In this document: positions 1 to 6,671 of the stretch, in pieces
How positions within the stretch are numbered: position 1 is the first letter of the stretch
How the letters are laid out: every line of letters begins with the position of its first letter
Assembly: GCA_002503545.1 (NCBI GenBank)
Contig: DARY01000011.1
Span: 213-38,389, forward strand
Reading direction: 5' to 3'
Length of the DNA: 38,177 nucleotides
Source: Candidatus Methanomethylophilus sp. UBA78
GTDB taxonomy: Archaea > Thermoplasmatota > Thermoplasmata > Methanomassiliicoccales > Methanomethylophilaceae
Position numbers and translations under genes: made by a program
The notes under the pieces: model-generated
What the model was told of the DNA's origin: nothing
The model's database searches: none
The model's input: the letters and a program-made list of their open reading frames with translations, nothing else

Positions 1-38
1 GACGAATGCGTCGTCTTCCGGAAGACGACGCATTCGTC
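1..38. repeat. Perfect 38-bp palindrome
   Basis: Bases 1-19 are the exact reverse complement of bases 20-38, with no spacer. In RNA this would fold into a long hairpin with a minimal loop around the central TCCGGA. It lies upstream of the first gene and could be the terminator of a gene outside the window, although no clear T-run follows. A fold-back artefact at a contig end is another possibility because the window begins exactly at its first base. Confidence 0.8.
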
Positions 39-130
39 CTGCTCCTGGGTTTCTCCCCTTCGGAAGCGGGCCTGCGCGAAGAATCTGCAATATCTACCAA
101 ATATATGACTCCGAAGAAATCTCATGGGCA

Positions 131-209
131 CAATATTTAAAAAGCTATTGTATAAGAGGGTCTGTTTATTGTATCAGATGTGCTTCGGGGCTCGTTTTAT
201 TAATATCCT
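131..209 (+). promoter_or_regulatory. Candidate promoter region of the membrane AlbA_2 gene
   Basis: Two A/T-rich TATA-like boxes are visible in this GC-rich DNA: AATATTTAAAAAG at 132-144 and TTTATTAATATCC at 197-209. The first would give an mRNA with a leader of about 50 nt for the ATG at 219. The second would start transcription near 231, which would favour the in-frame ATG at 243 that has GGAG at 233-236. The sequence alone does not decide between them. Confidence 0.35.
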
Positions 210-218
210 AAATCCTTA

Positions 219-1394
219 ATGGCCGCAGGAACGGAGAAGCCCATGGGGAACTCGGACGTCAAACCGGTGCACGAGAGGATAGGCTACCTGCTGCTCCTGG
301 GGGTGGCGCTGCTGTTCATAGCGGTATCCGCCTTCGTGGGGGAGTACGAGGCCCTGCTAGTGTCTGTACCGACCGTCGCCGTGGTCATGATAGCCCTCAT
401 GCGCAACGGCAGACTGTACGTCCCGCCCGTCCTGGTCGTCATGATGGCGATCGTCCTGACACTCTTCATGGCCGCCAAGTACAGCCTCAGGGTACAGGGG
501 GGCTCCGTGTTCAGTTCCGCCGCGGACCTGGTGATGGGCATGTTCCTGGGCCTCATAGGCCTCATCGTCATATACACCATGCTGCGCTCGACGCCGGATT
601 TCGACAGGGAGAACGCGTTCTTCGTCAGTTTCGGTGCGTTCTGCATCGGGGTCGCCCTTTCGGCCATCATCCTGCTGCTCAACTGCATCCTGGTATCCCT
701 CGAGGACACGGGCAGCTTCGACCACGGCACGCCCTTCATGACGATAAGGGAGGCGGCCATGATCATAGCCGGCAGCGGATTCGTCAACATACTGTTCTAC
801 CTCAACCGCCACAACGGACTTTTCAGGCACACACTCGACAAATTCCTCTCGGGCAACGCCGATACCCTAGGTATCGAGAACCGGGAGATACGTGCCATCG
901 AGAGGTTGATCGAGACGGGGGAGACATCGGTCGTGGAGTTCAAGTCGACCATCAGGACCAACCTCAAGACCGGGGAGAAGGACCCCCGCATGGAGAGGGC
1001 CGTGCTGAAGACCCTGGTGGCGTTCATGAACAGCCGCGGCGGGACGCTGCTCATAGGGGTGGCCGACGACGGCACCGTTATAGGGGCGGACGAATCCTCG
1101 TTCGAGAGCCGCGACAAGATGATGCTCCATCTGAACAACCTGATAAATTCCCAGATAGGAGGGGAGTTCCTGCCTTACATCACCTACAAGGCCTTCGATC
1201 TGGGGGACAAGACCGTCATAAGGGTCGACTGCACCAGGAGCGAGAGCCCCGTGTTCCTCAAGGAAGGTAAGACGGAGACCTTCTTCGTCCGCTCGGGCCC
1301 TTCGACGATAGACCTCCACGGGACCGACATGCTCGCATACGCCAGCCACAACTTCGGCAGCCAGCTGAAGAAGATCTACGACAGGATAAGGTGA
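219..1394 (+). CDS. Membrane protein with C-terminal AlbA_2 (Schlafen-type) domain
   Basis: The 391-residue protein has about six hydrophobic segments in its first half (roughly residues 22-41, 44-60, 68-86, 100-121, 133-157 and 178-194). A soluble domain follows from about 225. That domain carries the AlbA_2 hallmarks: a VVEFKST motif near 238-244 and NSRGGTLLIGVADDGTVIG at 271-289. AlbA_2 domains are putative nucleic-acid-binding domains, usually in soluble regulators or Schlafen proteins, so membrane anchoring is the odd point. The stop lies 4 nt before larE, suggesting cotranscription. The ATG at 243 (residue 9), preceded by GGAG, is an alternative and perhaps better start. The biological role is unknown. 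Confidence 0.75.
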   Translation: MAAGTEKPMGNSDVKPVHERIGYLLLLGVALLFIAVSAFVGEYEALLVSVPTVAVVMIALMRNGRLYVPPVLVVMMAIVLTLFMAAKYSLRVQGGSVFSSAADLVMGMFLGLIGLIVIYTMLRSTPDFDRENAFFVSFGAFCIGVALSAIILLLNCILVSLEDTGSFDHGTPFMTIREAAMIIAGSGFVNILFYLNRHNGLFRHTLDKFLSGNADTLGIENREIRAIERLIETGETSVVEFKSTIRTNLKTGEKDPRMERAVLKTLVAFMNSRGGTLLIGVADDGTVIGADESSFESRDKMMLHLNNLINSQIGGEFLPYITYKAFDLGDKTVIRVDCTRSESPVFLKEGKTETFFVRSGPSTIDLHGTDMLAYASHNFGSQLKKIYDRIR

Positions 1395-1398
1395 CCGG

Positions 1399-2175
1399 AT
1401 GGGACATGATGTGCCGGTACCTGAAAAACTAGGAAGATTCTTCGATGAAAACCCCAGGGTCGCACTCGCATTCTCGGGAGGTGCGGACTCCTCCTATCTG
1501 TTCTATGCGGCCAGGATGTGCAAGGCGGATGTCCGGGCGTACTTCGTGAAGACTGCGTTCCAGACGCAATCCGAGATGGCGGACGCCATCAGGACGGCCA
1601 GGGAATTGGACGGGGACCTGTGCGTGATAGACAGGGACATCCTCTCCGACCCCGCGGTCGCATCGAACCCTCCTGACAGATGCTATTGGTGCAAACGCAG
1701 GATCTTCGGGACCATCGCCTCCGTCGCGGGAGAGGACGGGAGGGACCTCGTCATAGATGCGACCAACGCCTCCGACGACCCGGCGGTCAGACCGGGGATG
1801 AGGGCCCTCGCCGAAATGGGCGTACGCTCGCCCCTGAAAGAGTGCCAGATAACCAAAAGAGAGGTCAGGGAACTGTCCCGCAGGGCGGGACTGTGGACCT
1901 GGAACCTGCCTTCGAACTCCTGCCTTGCGACGAGGATACCGGCCGGAACCGCCCTCACGGCGGAGAACCTCCGCAGAACGGAGGAGGCGGAGCTCATGGC
2001 GGCCGGTCTGGGTCTTTCGGATCTGCGCATAAGGACCGCCGCGGGTGGAGCCTTCGTGGAAGTCAGGAGGGAGCAGGAGGAGCTCCTCGGGAAGGTGAAA
2101 CCGGAACTCGAGAGGATCCTGCTGGAACATTACGGCGCCGTAGCCGGATACGGGACGAGGGAGGTAAAAGAATGA
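1399..2175 (+). CDS. larE: LarE, ATP-dependent sulfur insertase for the nickel-pincer nucleotide
   Basis: LarE adenylates the pyridinium dicarboxylate mononucleotide made by LarB and inserts sulfur. The 258 residues start with an N-type ATP pyrophosphatase P-loop, SGGADSS, at 26-32. Cysteines are found at 95 and 98 (RCYWCK) and 175 (NSCLATR). Three cysteines in these places mark the [4Fe-4S] LarE type, thought to transfer cluster-bound sulfide catalytically. The Lactobacillus type instead sacrifices one cysteine. The start ATG has GGTGA a few bases upstream, inside the end of the preceding gene. The stop overlaps the larB start as ATGA. The larE-larB-larC order and overlaps make the assignment strong. 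Confidence 0.92.
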   Translation: MGHDVPVPEKLGRFFDENPRVALAFSGGADSSYLFYAARMCKADVRAYFVKTAFQTQSEMADAIRTARELDGDLCVIDRDILSDPAVASNPPDRCYWCKRRIFGTIASVAGEDGRDLVIDATNASDDPAVRPGMRALAEMGVRSPLKECQITKREVRELSRRAGLWTWNLPSNSCLATRIPAGTALTAENLRRTEEAELMAAGLGLSDLRIRTAAGGAFVEVRREQEELLGKVKPELERILLEHYGAVAGYGTREVKE

Positions 2176-2921
2176 ACACAATGGAGATATTGGAGGCGGT
2201 CAAGGACGGCAGGCTGACCACCGAGGAAGCCGCCATCAGGCTGAAGACCGCCCCGTTCGTCGATCTGGGATATGCCAAAGCCGACACCCACAGGAAGATA
2301 AGACAGGGGTCGTCGGAGGTCGTATACGGGGCGGGGAAGACACCTGAGCAGACCCTCGGCATAGTGCGGACCCTCTACGAGGAGGATGGGTGCCTGCTCA
2401 TAACCCGCTGCCCGAAGGAGAGTGCGGAACTGCTTTCGGAAAATATAAAAGATGTGGAATACGACGGGATCTCACGGATATGCACCGTCGGGAGGATACC
2501 GCGGCCGTCCCCCAACAGCCTGGTCTGCGTGGTCAGCGCCGGGACGAGCGACATGCCCGTGGCGGAGGAGGCGGCCAGGACCGCCGAGGCCCTCGGCAGC
2601 AGGGTCGAGCGCATATACGACGCAGGGGTGTCCGGCATCCACAGGATACTTTCCAAAACCGACGTCCTGGCCAGGGCGAGGGCCGTGGTGGCGGTCGCCG
2701 GGATGGAGGGGGCCCTGCCGAGCGTCGTGGGAGGTCTCGTCGACGTCCCCGTACTGGCCGTCCCCACCTCGGTGGGTTACGGAGCCTCCTTCGGAGGAGT
2801 CACCGCACTTTTATCAATGATGAACTCGTGCTCGTCGGGTGTAAGCGTTGTCAACATCGACAACGGTTTCGGGGCAGGATACATAGCCAGCATGATAGAC
2901 AGAAGGAGCGCACCACTTTGA
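2172..2921 (+). CDS. larB: LarB, NaAD carboxylase/hydrolase
   Basis: LarB carboxylates and hydrolyses nicotinic acid adenine dinucleotide to pyridinium-3,5-dicarboxylate mononucleotide, the first step to the nickel-pincer nucleotide. The 249-residue protein has a PurE-like C-terminal domain: SAGTSDMPVAEEA near residue 120, AGVSGIHRI, and a glycine-rich VPTSVGYGASFGG stretch. A short N-terminal domain (LEAVKDGRLTTEEA) precedes it, as is usual in this family. The ATG at 2172 overlaps the larE stop by 4 nt and has GAGGT at 2161-2165. A longer open frame runs upstream, but that part is antisense-like sequence inside larE. The stop overlaps the larC start. Confidence 0.93.
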   Translation: MNTMEILEAVKDGRLTTEEAAIRLKTAPFVDLGYAKADTHRKIRQGSSEVVYGAGKTPEQTLGIVRTLYEEDGCLLITRCPKESAELLSENIKDVEYDGISRICTVGRIPRPSPNSLVCVVSAGTSDMPVAEEAARTAEALGSRVERIYDAGVSGIHRILSKTDVLARARAVVAVAGMEGALPSVVGGLVDVPVLAVPTSVGYGASFGGVTALLSMMNSCSSGVSVVNIDNGFGAGYIASMIDRRSAPL

Positions 2922-4114
2922 AGACATTATATCTGGAATGCAACGCCGGGGCATCCGGCGACATGATACTCGGATCGCTGACCGACCTCCTCAAGGATCC
3001 GTTCGAGTTCAAGGGAATGATCGAGAACGCGGGGATCCCCGGCGTGACCGCCGAGGTCGCCATCGATGACCAGTCGTCCGTGGCCGGGATAAGGGTGCAC
3101 ATAAAGGTCGACGGGATCGAGGAGGGGAGCAGGGAGGAATCCGAGCATCACGACCACCACGGCCTGAAGGACGTGATATCCATCATAGGCGGGCTCAACG
3201 TGTCCGAAATGGTCAAGAGCGACGCATCCCAGATATACCGCATCATCGCGGAGGCGGAATCCAACGTCCACGGCAAGCCCGTCAACGAAGTCCACTTCCA
3301 CGAGGTCGGGGCGCTCGACGCCATCGCCGACATCGTGGGGGTCTGCATGCTCGTGGAGAGGCTTGCACCCGAGCAGATCGTATCCTCCCCCCTCAGAACC
3401 GGGTTCGGGACCGTCAAATGCGCACACGGGGTCCTTCCAGTGCCCGCACCTGCCACCGCCTACATCCTCCAGGGAATGCCCGTCTACGCAGGCGACGAGG
3501 AGGGGGAGTTCACCACCCCGACCGGAGCCGCCATCGTGAAGCACTTCGCCGAGAAGTACGGGAACATGCCCCTCATGAAGTTCAACGACGTCGGATACGG
3601 CCTCGGAAGCAAGTCCTTCAGGACCGCCAACATGGTCCGCGCGTATCTGGGCGACGTGGAGGAGATGTTGCCCACCGTCAAGGAGATATCCTGCAACATC
3701 GACGACATGACTCCCGAGGACATCGGAGGGATAATCGACCTGCTCATGGCCGCGGGTGCCCTCGATGCGATGCTCTCCCAGACCATGATGAAGAAGAGCA
3801 GGCCCGGCTACATCCTCACCTGCATCTGCAGGGAGGCGGACGCCGACGACCTCGCCACCCTGATGCTCGCCCACACCTCTTCCATCGGACTCAGGATGCA
3901 CACTTGCGAGAGGTACGAGATGAGTTCGAGTTTCATCAAGTACCGCACCGACTTCGGCGACATCCGCATCAAGGTCTCCGAGGGCTACGGCCTCCGCAAG
4001 TGGAAGGCCGAGCACGAGGACCTCGTTAAGGCCTCCATCACGAACGGCGTCACCGTGGACGAGGTCCGCAAGAGCATACGCTTCGACCCCGACGAAGAGC
4101 TCGGGGACGATTGA
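2918..4114 (+). CDS. larC: LarC, CTP-dependent nickel insertion cyclometallase
   Basis: LarC inserts nickel into the dithiolated pincer precursor using CTP. The 398-residue frame begins LKTLYLECNAGASGDM, the family N-terminus, so the start must be the TTG at 2918. This TTG overlaps the larB stop (TTGA) and sits behind AAGGAG at 2903-2908. A His-rich patch (HHDHH, residues 77-81) and the NEVHFHEVGALDAIADIVG segment are typical of LarC. The gene is one uninterrupted frame, unlike the L. plantarum gene, which is split and joined by programmed frameshift. The lactate racemase gene larA is not in the window. Confidence 0.93.
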   Translation: MKTLYLECNAGASGDMILGSLTDLLKDPFEFKGMIENAGIPGVTAEVAIDDQSSVAGIRVHIKVDGIEEGSREESEHHDHHGLKDVISIIGGLNVSEMVKSDASQIYRIIAEAESNVHGKPVNEVHFHEVGALDAIADIVGVCMLVERLAPEQIVSSPLRTGFGTVKCAHGVLPVPAPATAYILQGMPVYAGDEEGEFTTPTGAAIVKHFAEKYGNMPLMKFNDVGYGLGSKSFRTANMVRAYLGDVEEMLPTVKEISCNIDDMTPEDIGGIIDLLMAAGALDAMLSQTMMKKSRPGYILTCICREADADDLATLMLAHTSSIGLRMHTCERYEMSSSFIKYRTDFGDIRIKVSEGYGLRKWKAEHEDLVKASITNGVTVDEVRKSIRFDPDEELGDD

Positions 4115-4140
4115 GCAGCGGAAGATCTGTTACGGCCGGA

Positions 4141-4157
4141 GCCGTGCGCCGCACGGC
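4141..4157. terminator. GC-rich hairpin between larC and tRNA-Leu
   Basis: GCCGTGC at 4141-4147 pairs perfectly with GCACGGC at 4151-4157 around a 3-nt loop. It lies between two convergent units, larC on + and tRNA-Leu on -. There is no strong T-run on the + side. The - strand has a short T-rich patch between the tRNA end and the stem. A bidirectional terminator role is inferred from position. Confidence 0.4.
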
Positions 4158-4186
4158 CCGGTACGGACAAACACGGAGAACGGATC

Positions 4187-4272
<86 letters not shown>

Positions 4273-4363
4273 CTTCCTGTGGGGGACAATGTTTATCGCA
4301 CATAAAGTTTGGTCCTCCCGCACCTCTAAAAAGAGTTAATACCCAGAGGTCAATCAGGACGCC

Positions 4364-5029
4364 GTGAGCTTCAAGATCCCCGATCAGGACACCGTGTCCG
4401 AATCCGTCCGCAGGGTCATGCGCCGCAACCAGCGCGTGGAGAGCCAGAGGATGCTCTCCGACCTGGTGCAGGAGGACCTGGCATCCGTCGATCCCGAATA
4501 CCGCATCAGCGGCGAGCGCATAAGGAGGATAGCCGTCTCGACGGGAGCGGTCAAACTGGAGATAGAATACAGAGATTCCGTGAGGGAGGAGCTGCCCGAC
4601 ATCTGCCCGGTCTGCGGCAACGCCATGTCCCCCATAATGAACATGACCCTGGAGGGAGACGTCACCGAGGTGAAGAGGAACTGCTCGGTCTGCCCGTTCA
4701 CCGTGGGCAGGACCTTCCGCTCCCCGGGCAGGTACATATTCATCAGGACCTCGTCCTCCGAGGTGTCGGAGGAGGAGATCCGCATAAGGAAGCTGAAGAA
4801 AGCCGCCTCCCATCTGAGGGCGGCGGAAAGACTCATCGCCGACGCCCTCGAGGGCACCGACTTCCCCGAGAGGAGGGCTTTCGCGGCCGAACGCATCGGC
4901 GAGATACTGAGGTCGAAGGATGCGGCGGGGAGCATCCCGAACCTCGAAGCGGACATAAGGGACAGCGGACGCGAGGGTCCCCTTTGGACCGACCCCCTGC
5001 GCACTCCGAAGTACCCTTCCCGCAAATAA
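4364..5029 (+). CDS. Conserved-looking zinc-binding protein of unknown function
   Basis: The 221-residue protein has two CxxC pairs (CPVC at 81-84 and CSVC at 107-110), which form one probable zinc ribbon in the middle of the chain. A basic, helix-rich N-terminus (RRVMRRNQRVESQRM) and a charged helical region from about 128 surround it. The start is GTG at 4364, with AGAGG at 4345-4349 upstream and a TATA-like CTCTAAAAAG at 4324-4333. No membrane segments are present. I do not recognise the family. A nucleic-acid-associated role would be a guess from the zinc ribbon and the basic N-terminus. Confidence 0.7.
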   Translation: MSFKIPDQDTVSESVRRVMRRNQRVESQRMLSDLVQEDLASVDPEYRISGERIRRIAVSTGAVKLEIEYRDSVREELPDICPVCGNAMSPIMNMTLEGDVTEVKRNCSVCPFTVGRTFRSPGRYIFIRTSSSEVSEEEIRIRKLKKAASHLRAAERLIADALEGTDFPERRAFAAERIGEILRSKDAAGSIPNLEADIRDSGREGPLWTDPLRTPKYPSRK

Positions 5030-5037
5030 ATTATAAG
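5024..5037 (+). promoter_or_regulatory. TATA-like promoter of the ACT/radical-SAM-like pair
   Basis: The stretch AAATAAATTATAAGG overlaps the stop of the preceding gene. Its centre near 5031 predicts a transcript start near 5058, just before the ribosome binding site AAGGAG at 5062-5067 and the TTG start at 5077. Confidence 0.5.
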
Positions 5038-5076
5038 GACCTCTTAATTACACGCACTCAGAAGGAGCTGACGACC

Positions 5077-5985
5077 TTGAAAAGCTGGGAGTTCACCAAA
5101 ATCGAGGGAAACAAAATCGGGATCGACAATTGGCTGTCCGACACCATGGGACTCGTGGACGGGGGGTACATGTACAGCACCCTGTTCAAGTACCCGGAGA
5201 ACGGGCCCAAGAGATACGAGCTCATACTCTCGATGTACCCGCAGGAGAACTTCCGCACGCTGGCACATGTCACCGTATGGGCGGAGGACGTCCCCGGCTC
5301 CACCGTCCAGTCGGCGAAGTTCCTCACCGACCAGGAGATCAGGATCCTCAACTCCGTATCCCTCACCGGGATATCAGACACCACCATCATCTGGAACATA
5401 CTGGCCGACCTCAACTTCGCGGGAGAGGGGGAACTCATCAAGGAACGCTTCGAACAGCTCAAGAACGCCAACGACCCCTCCGTCGACAAGATAAGGTACG
5501 TGAGCATAAAACCCGCCAACATCGGCAGGATATTCCGTGAGAAGAACGACACTGGGTCATTGAAGACGGAACTCAGGCACGGGGCCCCGGTCACCTACAG
5601 GGACGGATGCTTCGACCTGTCGAAGGAGTACGGCGACATCCTCAACGACGTCGACGGACAGGAGGTCATGATAACCCTCGACCCCGGTTCCTGGCTCGTC
5701 TCCGTGGTCTTCTTCAAACCCGGCACCGACCTGGTCAAGATCAACATCAACGTACCGGACTGCATGGGCTCCATAGACACGGCCCTCAAGATGCTGGCCG
5801 ATGCGGGCATCAACCTGATCTCGGTTTTCACAAAGGTCATGATCTCCTACCAGACCATGGACATCGAAGTCGTGGCGGACATGAAGGACAGCAGGGTCAC
5901 CGTGGAACAGGTACGGGAGAAGCTCCCGGAGTACTTCTCCAAGCTCAACGGGGTTTACGAGCTCAAGGGGATAGAACGCCTCTGA
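5077..5985 (+). CDS. Tandem ACT-like domain protein, function unknown
   Basis: The TTG at 5077 is chosen because AAGGAG lies about 10 nt upstream and a TATA box precedes it. A longer frame beginning at 4984 would overlap the upstream gene. The 302-residue protein looks like two ACT-type modules. The first spans about residues 60-130 (HVTVWAEDVPGSTVQSAKF). The second spans about 218-290 (KININVPDCMGSIDTALKML, then MDIEVVADMKDS). ACT domains bind amino acids or related ligands and regulate enzymes. No catalytic domain is visible, so this may be a stand-alone ligand sensor. One nucleotide separates it from the radical-SAM-like gene, so the two are probably cotranscribed and functionally linked. 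Confidence 0.7.
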   Translation: MKSWEFTKIEGNKIGIDNWLSDTMGLVDGGYMYSTLFKYPENGPKRYELILSMYPQENFRTLAHVTVWAEDVPGSTVQSAKFLTDQEIRILNSVSLTGISDTTIIWNILADLNFAGEGELIKERFEQLKNANDPSVDKIRYVSIKPANIGRIFREKNDTGSLKTELRHGAPVTYRDGCFDLSKEYGDILNDVDGQEVMITLDPGSWLVSVVFFKPGTDLVKININVPDCMGSIDTALKMLADAGINLISVFTKVMISYQTMDIEVVADMKDSRVTVEQVREKLPEYFSKLNGVYELKGIERL

Positions 5986-5986
5986 G

Positions 5987-6670
5987 ATGATAAGCCGCTT
6001 CGTGAAGACCACCTCGTCCGACTGGAACGGTCGCGACTGCTGCCGCCTCGAATTCAGCGGATACGATGTTGTGTACCCCTATCTGAGCGGACCGGGACCG
6101 GACAGCCCCGGCATAGAGCCAGACGAGGTGTTTTCATACATAAGGGAGAGAGGCCCGACCCTCGACGGCATCGTCCTGGGGGGAGGGGAACCGCTGGCCG
6201 ACGGGGACCTCTACTCTCTTCTCAGGGAACTCAGGAAATACAGGCGCCCGGTGATGCTGGAGACGCAGGGCATGCGCCCCGACGCCCTCGACGATCTGGC
6301 GGGAGCCATGATGTTCGACATGGTCCGCCTGTATGTGCCAGCGCATCCGGATTCGGCCGTTTTCGGCAAAGCCACCGGCGGCCGCGGCGACCCGGAGCTC
6401 ATGAAGAGGTCCATGGCCATCCTGAACGGTCTCGACGTAGACAGGGAGTTCTGCGTCTGCGCCGTACCCGGGATCGTAGACGGTGCGGAGATAGAGAAGA
6501 TAGCCAAGGAGGTCCGGGGGAAGACCGGCCTCACCATATCCCAGTTCGACCCGCGTCTCGCCTCGGACCCGGCCTACAGGAACGTCAGGCCGTACAGCAG
6601 GACCGAGGGCACGGCCCTCTCCGCGGCCGCGAAGAGGTATACGAAGAGGGTCGCCCTGAGGGGTTTCTGA
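5987..6670 (+). CDS. Radical-SAM-like (NrdG/PflA-type) protein lacking the FeS cysteines
   Basis: The 227-residue protein follows the plan of small activating radical SAM enzymes. The expected CxxxCxxC segment is replaced by YDVVYPYL, residues 26-33, after FSG. By position Y26, Y30 and L33 stand where the three cluster cysteines belong. The SAM-contacting GGGEPL motif is retained at 65-70, followed by LLRELRKY, VMLETQGM and FDMVRLYVPAH, which match the later strands of the partial barrel. Two cysteines at 18-19 precede the motif but do not make CxxxCxxC. I infer a cluster-free pseudoenzyme or a repurposed SAM or ligand binder. It starts 1 nt after the tandem-ACT gene and ends 1 nt from the convergent aldehyde-dehydrogenase-like gene. 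Confidence 0.75.
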   Translation: MISRFVKTTSSDWNGRDCCRLEFSGYDVVYPYLSGPGPDSPGIEPDEVFSYIRERGPTLDGIVLGGGEPLADGDLYSLLRELRKYRRPVMLETQGMRPDALDDLAGAMMFDMVRLYVPAHPDSAVFGKATGGRGDPELMKRSMAILNGLDVDREFCVCAVPGIVDGAEIEKIAKEVRGKTGLTISQFDPRLASDPAYRNVRPYSRTEGTALSAAAKRYTKRVALRGF

Positions 6671-6671
6671 A

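Noticed and set aside
2390..2917. Longer larC frame starting inside larB
   Set aside because: LarC proteins begin at the LYLECNAGASGDM segment, and the TTG at 2918 has a ribosome binding site. The upstream part is out-of-frame larB sequence.
4984..5076. Longer N-terminus of the tandem-ACT protein
   Set aside because: It would overlap the preceding gene and ignores the promoter at 5024-5037 and the ribosome site before TTG 5077.
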